Below, piece after piece: positions 7,774-17,713 of a stretch of 64,000 bases of DNA. The notes beneath the pieces were generated by a model. That model did not search any database and was not told where the DNA came from. It worked only from the letters and a program-made list of their open reading frames with translations. Position numbers and translations under genes: made by a program. Origin of the DNA: Lepidurus packardi (taxonomy: Eukaryota > Arthropoda > Branchiopoda > Notostraca > Triopsidae); NCBI GenBank assembly GCA_023053545.1, contig JAKZAN010000003.1:281501-345500 (forward strand), in the 5' to 3' direction. Position 1 is the first letter of the stretch; every line of letters starts with the position of its first letter.

Positions 7774-8868
7774 CATGCCCCAAACGCGTGCGTCAAAGAA
7801 ACAAAACCACAAAAGTGACTCGGACGAAGAGGGAGCGGCTGCGTTACTGTATGCGACAACGTCCAACCCCCTCCCTGGCCCCAGCTGGCAAACAATGGGG
7901 AAACCTGAAGAATTTTTGATTGACGTCACGGAGACGAAAACTAGCTCGACTGAACAAGAGGTGGAGTCTAAATTGGTTAAAGCCTTTGTTGAAAAACTGG
8001 AGCGTACTTCGCAGCTAAGCGAGCGTAGCCTGGCTGGTATCCGAGTGTTCTCGGGTCAGTCCCACGAAGACCTCCACATGTGGATCGAGACTCTGGAGCG
8101 TATGGGACGAGCCGAAAATTGGACTCCCGAATTACACCTAAGGGCAGCAATGGCGAAGATTGCGGGTGCGGTAGTGAACTGGCACGAGGTTATAGGGCGG
8201 AACTGCACCACGTGGAAGGATTGGAAAAGGAAGGTTCTGACGCTTTCGAAAAACCCCTAAGTCTGGAAGAATGGATCGCCCTCGTCAACGGTCGGGTTCA
8301 GCAACCAGAAGAGAACCTAAACAGCTATATCTATACAAAGCTGCGTCTCCTCCAGCGTTGCCCAACAACGCTCAGCGAAGCGGACAAAATTGAAAGACTA
8401 GCCTGGGGCCTGAAATGTAAAGAGGTCGCCGCTGCAGTTATGGCCCATCTGCCCAAGACAGTTGACGAGTTTGTGACCCTTGCAAACCTCACTCATAGCA
8501 ACACCTTCTGTCCTGCTAGCAAACCACGGATGTCCATTGACCCAGACCCAGACCCACTGGTACCGTCCCGATCCGACACAACTCCCCAAGGAACCACCCC
8601 GGAGTTAATCAAGGTTTTGGGCCAACTGAGTGAAAAACTCGAAGCTGTGCTCCAAAACCCCGCCAATAGAGGAGGCCGCCTTGGAGAAATCATCTGTCAC
8701 CACTGCCGAGAGAGAGGGCACTGGGCCCGCAATTGTCCTACTGCTTCTAGGGTCGGCAGACGCGCCGTAACTTGCTACCGCTGTGATAGAGAGGGACATT
8801 TAGCTCGCGATTGTCCTAGTCGTCCGGGAAATGCCAACGCCGACCCGATGGGGCAGGGCCGGCGCTAA
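7774..8868 (+). pseudogene. gag: Gypsy family 1 Gag, frameshifted (copy 1)
   Basis: Starts at ATG 7774 (MPQTRASKK). The capsid-like part contains IRVFSGQSHEDLHMWIETL, typical of Gypsy Gag. A one-base frameshift in the run GAAAAACCCC near 8252 puts a stop at 8260. The reading continues in the -1 frame (LSLEEWIALVNGRV) and ends with two CCHC zinc knuckles, CHHCRERGHWARNC and CYRCDREGHLARDC, which would bind RNA. Gag would form the cytoplasmic particle. The break lies inside the capsid domain rather than at a gag-pol junction, so it reads as a mutation. The identical lesion is in copy 2. Confidence 0.88.
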
Positions 8869-8906
8869 ACCACATAGCCCCCGCACTAACCTTAGAAGAA
8901 CTCCCT

Positions 8907-11900
8907 GTGATATCCCTAAAAGTAGAAAACCATGGTGAGTTGGCTGCTCTGATTGACACAGGTGCAGTGTGTTCGGTAATTAGGAAAGATCTCTTGAATA
9001 ATACAATGACTCGTGTAGCACCGTATGAAGGTTGTAATACTGTTGGGGTAGGGAATAATGAGGTTGCGAGTAATGGGGACAATCGACTTGGAAGTCACAC
9101 CGGCGGCCTATGACAGGGCAGTTCAACAACGGTTCATGGTGGTAGAGACCTCACCATTCCCCATCATTTTAGGGATCGATTGGATGAAGGCCGCCAGCAT
9201 GAGTGTCATATACTACGACGGGGAGTTACGTGTAATGCGAGACGTCGAGGAAGTATTGCGCGGCTTCACTGCTTTGAACGTTGGTCAATCGCCCTCCCCT
9301 TTATCAACCACGCAAGAAGACGATAACTATCTTAGCGAGGTAATGAGTCAGGAGCCCGGGAACGTTAGAAATGGTCGGGGAATACTGACAGCTACCGTTG
9401 CTCAAATTATACCACCTGGCTCCCTTGCTTTCGTAGAGGCCTGTACTTCAGGTGTCACGTCGTCTACCATTTACACGGTCAGCTGCATTAGTTCAACGCC
9501 CGGACGAGAATGGGTAAGTCCGGGCTCAATCCTGTCTGTGTTCGATGGCACAGTAGCCTGGCCGATACTTAACATTGGTAAGCAGCCACTACGCATAGGC
9601 AGAAGAAAAAAATTAGCCACTTTCGAAGTCCCAGAGGGTGTCGTCCCAATAGCACCGACGTTAACTGTCGCAACCACTGTGGGTAGCTCGTCCCCCGTCT
9701 CGCTTACGGTTGAGACTCATCAATTAGGCAATCAACTTACCTGCGAAGAAAAACAAGAGGTCATGGAGTTGCGAAACCGGTACGCTCACTGTTTCACTAG
9801 CTCAGGGAAACCTTTACCCGGCACCCGTCTTGTTGAGCACCCAATTGATACTGGCGACCACCCCCCAATTCACGTTCCTCCTCGCCGAGTGTCGAGCTAC
9901 GAGCGGGGGATTATAAGCGAGCAGGTACAACAGATGATTACAGATGGCATCGCAAAACATTCTCAAAGCCCATGGTCATCACCCGTCGTACTCGTTCGAA
10001 AGAAAAATGGTGACATAAGATTTTGTGTGGACTATCGCAAACTGAATGCCATTACGAAGAAGGAAGTGTATCCCCTACCAAGGATCGATGATCTTATGGA
10101 ACATATCGGGAGCGCAGCTTACTTCACGTCATTGGATTTAAAAAGCGGCTACTGGCAGGTGGGAGTAAGCACGGAAGACCAAGAACGCACGGCGTTCGTA
10201 ACACCAGACGGTCTATACGAATTTCAGCGTATGCCATTCGGTTTATGTAATGCACCTGCCACCTTCCAGCGTCTTATGGACCGGGTATTGGCAGGACTTA
10301 AATGGTCCCACTGTTTAGTCTACCTAGACGACATTCTCGTGTATGGCAGGACCTTTTCAGAACACCAGGAAAGACTGCTTTCAATATTGCAAGCTTTTAA
10401 ACGCGCGGGACTCGCATTAAATATGGAGAAATGCTCTTTTGCGTGCGCACAGGTGACATTTCTCGGGCACCTTATCAATAAGCAAGGAATTGGCCCCGAT
10501 CCCGGAAAAGTAGAAGCCATAGAGCGGTACCCAAGACCACATAATTTAAAGAGTCTCAGGCGTTTTGTGGGTATGCTGGGCTACTATCGAAGATTCATTC
10601 GGGAATTCGCCGCTACTGCTCGCCCTTTGTACACCTTGTTGAAGAAGGGACAATGCTGGACGTGGTCCTCGAAGGCCGAGGATTCCTTCTTGAGGTTAAA
10701 AGAATCTTTGACGAAATCCCCTGTGCTGGGACATTTCCGCGAGGGCTGGGATATTGAAATTCACACTGATGCTAGCCTCGAGGGCCTAGGGGCGGTTCTA
10801 CTCCAGCGGAAAGGTGGCAAAGAAAATACGCTGGCTTTCATTAGTAGGTGATTGACACCAACCGAGGAAAAATACCACAGTAACGAGCTGGAATGTCTCT
10901 GTGTTGTTTGGGCTGTACAGAAATTCCGCTCTTACGTGTTTGGACATCGTTTCACATTAGTGACCGACAATACCGCCGTAACGTACCTATTCCACAAACA
11001 ACAGTGCAACGCCAAATTTAGCAGATGGGTACTTGGCCTCCAAGAACATAACATTGTCTTCAAGCATCGTAAAGGTCAAGCCAATGTTGTTGCCGACGCG
11101 TTATCGCGAGCTCCTTCAGGGGCAGCCGTTGACACCTACCCCCCAGGCGAGCTGACCGCGTGCGCTATGCTGACCAACATACCCAGCTCAAGTTTGGCAA
11201 TAGAGCAGCATGCGGACCCTTATTTCTCGCAGGTTATGACCGCCTTCGTTTGACCTAGCCCCACTAACCAGCAAAATACTTGGATGCAGCAATACGAGCT
11301 ACACCGTGGAGTGCTATATCGGGTAAACTCCTGGAAAAGGGAGAAAACTCCTCCTCGTTTTACCGCGCGTTTTTCGCCAGGAGGTATTGCGTGAGTGCCA
11401 CGATGGTCCAGCGGGAGGACATCGTGCTTACTCCAAGACACTGGAGAAAACACGTGGCCGGTACTGGTGGCCAAGGCTATCCCGAACAGTACGTCGCTGT
11501 GTGGCGGGTTGCACCGGCTGCCAGTTTAGGAAGCAGCCACCGGGATTCGTCCAGGGTCTACTGTCTCCAATAGACCCACCGCCAAAACCCTTTGCCATGA
11601 TCGGAATAGACCATGTCGGCCCCCTGCCTGTCACCCAGCGGGGTTACAGACACCTGTTAGTGGCTATTGACTACCACACAAAGTGGGTTGAAGTTCGGCC
11701 TGTTTTTACCACTGCCGCCCAAGAGGTTTGTGATTTTGTTCTAAACCAAATAATCCTGAGACATGGGACACCAAGGGTGCGTTCCAATTGCGAACTCGAC
11801 TAGGGAGTTGAGTTTTCTGAACTCGGGTTGAGTAAACCCGCGTCCCAATAGGCACTTGTACTATTCAATCGGGTTATGGTTGGAATCGATATAACTTGTA

Positions 11901-13107
11901 ATCAGAGACAATGAATCTTAGTTTGAATCAATGAAGCTTTGTTTTGTTTACATGGAACCACGACTCCACCTAGCACCCAGACACGAAACGTCCCCCAACT
12001 CGCTTCTGCTGTGTTCAACCCTGATCCAAAGTGGAGTCGAACAACCCTTCCCCAAACTCCGCTTTGAACCCGAGTTTGGCCACTTGAAACAGGCGAGTTC
12101 TGGAACCCGAGTTGAAAACCCACTTCAACCCGGGTTGAGTCGCCAATTGGAACGCACCCCAAGTAAACTCATCAGTGACCGGGGTACTGGCTTTACTGCC
12201 CATATTCTGGAAGAAATCCTAGAAGGCCTCCACATCAGGCATGCCATGGCAGCCGCCTATCACCCGCAGACCAATGGCCTTTGTGAGTGAGTAAACCGGA
12301 CCTTGATCGAAGTGGTTTCGGGATTTATAGGGCGCGATCAAAACCGCTGGGACGAGTATGTACAAGCAGCCTCCTTTGCGATAAACACGGCTGTCCAAGA
12401 TACTACTGGTTTCAGCCCATTTCAGCTCGTATACGGTCGGGATCCAATCCTACCGGAGGAAACTCGCTTCCCTTGGCCGGAGGATTCTAATGAAGACGTC
12501 TCAAGTTTCCTTGACCGGGTTGAAGCAACTCGTTGCGCTAGTATGGAAAACGCTCGTCGGCAACAGGTCAAGCAGAAGACGCCGTACGACAATCGACATC
12601 GTCAACAGGGGATCCTGGAACCTGGCGACCTCGTATTGGTACGGCGTAAGATAAGAAAGGTTGGGAAATGTCCGAAGTTCATGCCGAAAAAAGAAAGTGA
12701 CATCAGTCACTTTCCTGGTGCAAGATTTACCGTGCCGGCAGACTCGGAGGCGGCAACGGATCTTCCCGGTTCATGTCAGCCAACTAAAAAAATACGTCGC
12801 CGGTTTTGACCCCGGAGATCTTGATGATGAGCCAGTTATTGCCGAGGAAGCCTCTTTATGTAGTGGAGAAGAGAGTGGGGACGACAGCGACAGTATACCC
12901 ACTGACGAGACACCGGAGATGGCACGGGTTAGTGAAGAGTCGCCAGAAGCAGCCCATTCGGAGTCCAATCTGACCGCATCCGTAGCCGACGAGGGGAGGG
13001 AAACTGGAGAAGATCAAGCTCCGCCCGAGCGGGAGGCAAATGGACAGGGTCGCCCTCCGAGGCACCACCGTAGACCAAGGCGTTACGACGATTATATCAC
13101 TTACTAG
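8907..13107 (+). pseudogene. pol: Gypsy family 1 Pol (PR-RT-RH-IN), multiply broken (copy 1)
   Basis: Protease: active site LIDTGA near 8953, then a frameshift near 9060 before GIDWM. Reverse transcriptase (about 9850-10350) is intact with FCVDYRKLN, LDLKSGYWQV and the catalytic YLDDILVYG. RNase H has EIHTDASLEGLGAVL and is cut by TGA at 10849; the rest continues to a TGA at 11251. Integrase has an HHCC-like zinc region, and its first catalytic D in IGIDHVGPL. It is interrupted by a one-base insertion at about 11330 (absent in copy 2), by the element at 11776-12158 and by TGA at 12288, where an arginine is expected. After the break it resumes with SDRGTGF and AAYHPQTNGLCE. A shift near 12680 separates the acidic C-terminal tail. 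The element cannot make a working polyprotein. Confidence 0.9.
11776..12158. mobile_element. 383-bp MITE-like element inserted in Gypsy integrase (copy 1)
   Basis: The ends are inverted repeats: GGTGCGTTCCAATTG at the left and CAATTGGAACGCACC at the right. A 5-bp duplication CCAAG flanks it (11771-11775 and 12159-12163). Removing the insert and one CCAAG rejoins the integrase frame at RHGTPSK-LISDRGT. The interior is full of related inverted motifs (AACTCGGGTTGAG, CTCAACCCGGGTTGAG) and encodes no transposase. The superfamily is not assigned. Confidence 0.88.
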
Positions 13108-13175
13108 GTTTCCCATATTTGTTGCCGCTTGGCCATGCATATTGAGTTTTTTTTATGTAGTCAGAAAAGGCCGAG

Positions 13176-13293
13176 TGTAGCGAGAGGCCTCGCTCCTGCC
13201 TGAGGGTTGTTGTTATCGTTGGGGATAGGGGGTCTTTTGGACAAATACAGCAGTAGAAATCCTATAACCGAGTCGACAACTCACTCCGTCACA
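13176..13293 (+). repeat. 3' LTR of Gypsy family 1, copy 1
   Basis: 118 bp, TG...CA, matching the 5' LTR except at two positions. It is preceded by a purine-rich AGAAAAGGCCGAG that can serve as the polypurine tract, and followed by the ATAT target duplication. Confidence 0.92.
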
Positions 13294-13297
13294 ATAT

Positions 13298-14561
13298 CTA
13301 TAATACGGCTTTATAATACGAAGCCAAAGCAAGACTCATGTTGTAGGTAATAATGAGAGTGCCATGGCTAAATAAGTTGATGTATGAAAAGATATTTTCA
13401 TAAGAAAATCCTACGTTTCCGAAAATCTTGATTTCCCTGACGCTGGTATCCCGGTCCAATATCGGACACTAGAATGTATAGCTGAAGAAGAACTTGCGAC
13501 GCCGATTCCATGAAGCACTCGATAACACGCAACAAGTTCAAACCTGTGTTTTCTAATGTCATGTAAACTAAGCAGAAATGTCAAAATTAAGTCCACAAAG
13601 GTCGAAGATTTACTTAATTTTTGATACCGAAAAACATTCGGTATCTTGAAACCGACATTCCTCTCTGGCTGTTTCACTTTAATTGCTCGTCGCCTTATCC
13701 ATCCATAGTTCAAAGAATCAAGGTACCTTTAGAGATACAATAATGTTTTTTGATTGCGACCTAAGTATGGCTGTGGTGATGCTTGACATAAGGTAGTCTT
13801 ATAGTATTCTTTCAATTCTGTGAACTATAAACGCAAACATTTGCAGTTGTTAGCATTGCTACTTCAATAAATTGGACTTTTTACCTCTAACGTATCGATG
13901 TCCACCGTAGGCGATGGTTTTCGCGAAGAGTTTCCTTGATTTTCAAAACGGGTATCTATGTGAACGGTGGAATTTGTCATATTAACTCGCCCGAATAAAG
14001 GTAGAGCACTGTTGGAAGCTTCCATATAAATTTTAAGAAACATGTAATCAATTTCAACCCTATTCTCTAGAAAACACTTACCACCAGCTTCGAAAGTACA
14101 TATCGGAGCTTGGACGCCCTGTTGTGGTACGTTCTCGATCGCTGTACCTTGCTCCATGTCAGCGTCTTCAGCTAACTCCTTGAGCCGTTCAAGACGATCA
14201 AAACGCTACAATATATTAGGTTAATTATCTTGTTCGCAAAATGTTTCCGTCTCCTACTTCAAAATGTTATGTCATAGAGAAAGGGAAGGAGACCATTACA
14301 ATATGTGTTGTCCCAAGTCATTGAAACAAAGTTTAGCGTTCTGTAAGGAAAAGCAGGTTAGACCTGAGAGGAAAAGATCTGTGCTTGGAAGATTTTCTTA
14401 AGACTAGAGGAACAATGCTTTTTATAATGGACATTCGAGCCGGAAGAGGAGAAACAACACGGAACGCTCATTTTTGCATAGAATCAATATGATCATTGTA
14501 GCAAAGACAGGGGACCAAGTAACAGATCCATAATTTCTTTGAGGTCGGTCTTACCAGAGAA
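13298..14561. other. 3' flank of Gypsy copy 1, no recognised gene except a possible exon
   Basis: About 1.26 kb. It contains a small perfect hairpin, GATACCGAA / TTCGGTATC, around 13624-13646, and the possible minus-strand exon listed separately. Otherwise nothing is recognised. Confidence 0.4.
14082..14205 (-). other. Possible 124-nt internal exon (copy 1)
   Basis: On the minus strand an open stretch (RFDRLERLKELAEDADMEQG..., ending in a cysteine-containing CTFEAG) is bounded by TTGTAG as acceptor and by GGTG|GTAAGTG as a near-consensus donor. The product is not recognised; the first 16 residues look like a charged helix. The frame remains open past the donor to 13864. The same sequence is at 22888-23011. 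Without transcripts this is only a candidate. Confidence 0.22.
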
Positions 14562-14572
14562 GTGCGGCAGTA

Positions 14573-16229
14573 ATGGAGGTGGCACTAATGGTGGTACCTA
14601 TACTACTGAAAACCTCGAACAAAACCTCGAACCAAAAAACCTCGAACAAGACGTTGTCCACACATAGCAGCTTTACGTGGTTCAAGGTATTCCTGGCGAT
14701 AATGCCAACCGCGTATTCTCTTCCTGAGCAACGGAGCTCCGTTTGTGCTAATATTTCGTCTCGACAAATTTGTGAGCTGGTCCGATCATTTGGGCAGGTT
14801 CCTTGAAGGGTAAGTTTTTCCTTTGATAATATGGCTCCCAAAGGAGTTTTCTGTAGTGGAAATTTTTCAATTATTCGTAGGGTTTTCTCATTCAGCTTTG
14901 CTCTAGGCTTCCTTTCTTGAGTGTTCTTTCCTCGTTAGTTAATACGAAGGCATTCCTAAAGAAGATTATCCGTGCATCCATGCCGGTTTCTCCAGCTGCA
15001 GCACCGAAGATCAGCGTCATCATTATAGCTCATCCCTTAACCCTTGCCTTGCCTTTGAGCGCAGACCTAGCTGATCCCGCTGATCGTCTTTAGGTCCCTT
15101 TGGTTCGGATTCGCCCTTTCTTGTGATGAAGGTTGCCAGGAGGTTTGGTTGCGGCAAATCGCCGAAATATTTGCTGCAATTTAACCTTCTGGGGGGCAGA
15201 AAAGTTTCCATTGCTCCATTGTGCGTTAGGTCTCAGCGTATTAGGTCTTTAAATGGTAGCAACGGAGCTTTTCTGGGGTTCGGGGCGTGGTTTGTATGCA
15301 TTTTGCATCCCGAAGGAAGTTAGGCAGGCCAGGGTCGAGTTCGAGTGTGAGTTGAAGAAGTGGAGTAAGTTTTTATCTTATTTGTATTGAATACTAATAG
15401 TTTTATTTTTGAATTAAAAAAGGCTTTTCAACTGGATCCACTGCCGAAGATTATCTTCAGTTGAAGCCCTTGTGACGCTAAACTGCGTCCACATTATAAG
15501 AAGACAGATTCTTGTGAGCTGCAGTTATCAGATTTATCCGTTTCATCTTTGGTCATCATTACGCATGTTAATTTCTTTTAATTTCTGTTAATTTCTTTGC
15601 ATTGTGGGCCCGTGGAGTACCAGCAGGCAAGGGATGGTATTTCGTGTGGTGTTGAAGCGGCGGAGTAAGTTTTAAATTCTTGTTTTTTTAATTTTGTACT
15701 AACGATGTTTTTATTCATATAGGCTATCATTGGATCTCCTGCGTTATTACTCAATATTATCTTCGATGACGTCTGTGCCTTTATGTCGTTAAATTCCGTC
15801 CATTAGAAGAAAACGAAGATTCTTGTGAACTGCAATCAAATTCACCAGTTTTTTCCTTGGCGTTCACTACTGGAGGTAAAATATTGTAATTTGAATTAAC
15901 TATTTTTTTAAAAAAATTAATATTTGCTTGGTCCCAGGCTGTTATGGACTTCAGATGGAACTCCATATAGAAGTACGGTGGGCTGGTCCGCTCATTGGCT
16001 ATGATTTTTTGAAGCGTAGCTTGTTCCTTTGATAGTCCATCTTTACTCCGAGGAATTTCAGTAGGATTTTTTTTATTTGTTCAGTAATACTTTATTAAAA
16101 TGTCATTGTTTTTTTCAAGGAGATTGCATAGTGAAAACAGGGTTGGCGGTTTCCAATGTGAGGGAAGCTAACCTCAGACAGCAGTAGTGGTATTTTTATT
16201 ATGGCAGTGGCTAACCTTAGACTGCATAT
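14573..16229. other. Unassigned left part of duplicated unit, copy 2
   Basis: Counterpart of 5766-7422 with a few substitutions (for example at about 15635, 15721 and 15998). No gene recognised. Confidence 0.4.
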
Positions 16230-16347
16230 TGTAGCGAGAGGCCTCGCTCCTGCCTGAGGGTTGTTGTTATTGTTGGGGATAGGGGGTCTTTTGGACAAAT
16301 ACAGCAGTCGAAAACCTATAACCGAGTCGACAACTCACTCCGTCACA
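16230..16347 (+). repeat. 5' LTR of Gypsy family 1, copy 2
   Basis: 118 bp. Identical to the copy 1 5' LTR except one C-to-T change (TTATTGTTGGGG). Confidence 0.92.
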
Positions 16348-16351
16348 AATT

Positions 16352-16368
16352 TGGTGTCAGAAGTGGGA
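16352..16368 (+). promoter_or_regulatory. Primer binding site, tRNA-Leu type (copy 2)
   Basis: Same 17 bases as in copy 1, four bases after the LTR. Confidence 0.68.
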
Positions 16369-16580
16369 CCTGAACTGGTGGACAGTAGCCGTGAGCTCAT
16401 AAAGACCGTAGGAGTCCTGGGAATAGTGTGCTGTAGGGTTCCTTGAAAAAGCGTACGAAGCGGGTCTTGGAGAACCTTAAAATTGCTTTGGTGACAGGAA
16501 CACAGTCCCACTTTACCCTGCATATTGTATCCGCCTCGTACCCGTAGTCCCAAAGAGGAAGCTAAATCCACCAGCTCCAA

Positions 16581-17675
16581 CATGCCCCAAACGCGTGCGT
16601 CAAAGAAACAAAACCACAAAAGTGACTCGGACGAAGAGGGAGCGGCTGCGTTACTGTATGCGACAACGTCCAACCCCCTCCCTGGCCCCAGCTGGCAAAC
16701 AATGGGGAAACCTGAAGAATTTTTGATTGACGTCACGGAGACGAAAACTAGCTCGACTGAACAAGAGGTGGAGTCTAAATTGGTTAAAGCCTTTGTTGAA
16801 AAACTGGAGCGTACTTCGCAGCTAAGCGAGCGTAGCCTGGCTGGTATCCGAGTGTTCTCGGGTCAGTCCCACGAAGACCTCCACATGTGGATCGAGACTC
16901 TGGAGCGTATGGGACGAGCCGAAAATTGGACTCCCGAATTACACCTAAGGGCAGCAATGGCGAAGATTGCGGGTGCGGTAGTGAACTGGCACGAGGTTAT
17001 AGGGCGGAACTGCACCACGTGGAAGGATTGGAAAAGGAAGGTTCTGACGCTTTCGAAAAACCCCTAAGTCTGGAAGAATGGATCGCCCTCGTCAACGGTC
17101 GGGTTCAGCAACCAGAAGAGAACCTAAACAGCTATATCTATACAAAGCTGCGTCTCCTCCAGCGTTGCCCAACAACGCTCAGCGAAGCGGACAAAATTGA
17201 AAGACTAGCCTGGGGCCTGAAATGTAAAGAGGTCGCCGCTGCAGTTATGGCCCATCTGCCCAAGACAGTTGACGAGTTTGTGACCCTTGCAAACCTCACT
17301 CATAGCAACACCTTCTGTCCTGCTAGCAAACCACGGATGTCCATTGACCCAGACCCAGACCCACTGGTACCGTCCCGATCCGACACAACTCCCCAAGGAA
17401 CCACCCCGGAGTTAATCAAGGTTTTGGGCCAACTGAGTGAAAAACTCGAAGCTGTGCTCCAAAACCCCGCCAATAGAGGAGGCCGCCTTGGAGAAATCAT
17501 CTGTCACCACTGCCGAGAGAGAGGGCACTGGGCCCGCAATTGTCCTACTGCTTCTAGGGTCGGCAGACGCGCCGTAACTTGCTACCGCTGTGATAGAGAG
17601 GGACATTTAGCTCGCGATTGTCCTAGTCGTCCGGGAAATGCCAACGCCGACCCGATGGGGCAGGGCCGGCGCTAA
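16581..17675 (+). pseudogene. gag: Gypsy family 1 Gag, frameshifted (copy 2)
   Basis: ATG at 16581. It carries the same frameshift in the A5C4 run near 17059 and the same two CCHC zinc knuckles before the stop at 17673-17675. No additional lesion was seen relative to copy 1. This shared lesion dates the frameshift before the segmental duplication. Confidence 0.88.
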
Positions 17676-17713
17676 ACCACATAGCCCCCGCACTAACCTT
17701 AGAAGAACTCCCT

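Larger units (their letters stand above)
7423..13293 (+). mobile_element. Ty3/Gypsy LTR retrotransposon, family 1, copy 1 (non-functional)
   Basis: A complete element bounded by two 118-bp LTRs and a 4-bp target duplication ATAT (7419-7422 and 13294-13297). Order is LTR, primer binding site, gag, protease, reverse transcriptase, RNase H, integrase, LTR, the order of Ty3/Gypsy. The two LTRs differ at two positions, so insertion is not very old. Even so the proteins are broken by frameshifts, at least three TGA/TAA stops and a 383-bp MITE-like insertion. Confidence 0.93.
5755..14561. repeat. 8.8-kb tandem segmental duplication, copy 1
   Basis: From GTGCGGCAG at 5755 the sequence is repeated from 14562 with offset 8807 (8806 after a one-base difference at about 11330). 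About a dozen single-base differences were noticed over the whole length. The unit holds 1.7 kb of unassigned DNA, a complete but mutated Gypsy element with its MITE insertion, and 1.3 kb of 3' flank. The same ATAT target duplication flanks the Gypsy element in both copies, so the whole block was copied after insertion. Confidence 0.93.

Noticed and set aside
8240-8262. Programmed -1 frameshift at GAAAAAC in Gypsy family 1 gag
   Set aside because: It would fall inside the capsid domain before the zinc knuckles, not at a gag-pol boundary, and the rest of the element carries many other lesions. A mutation is simpler.
10849-12290. TGA codons as selenocysteine or recoded sense codons
   Set aside because: They occur beside frameshifts and an insertion in a dead element, with no sign of a recoding structure.
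13624-13646. Hairpin GATACCGAA/TTCGGTATC as a terminator or element end
   Set aside because: It is a short isolated 9-bp stem with no supporting context.
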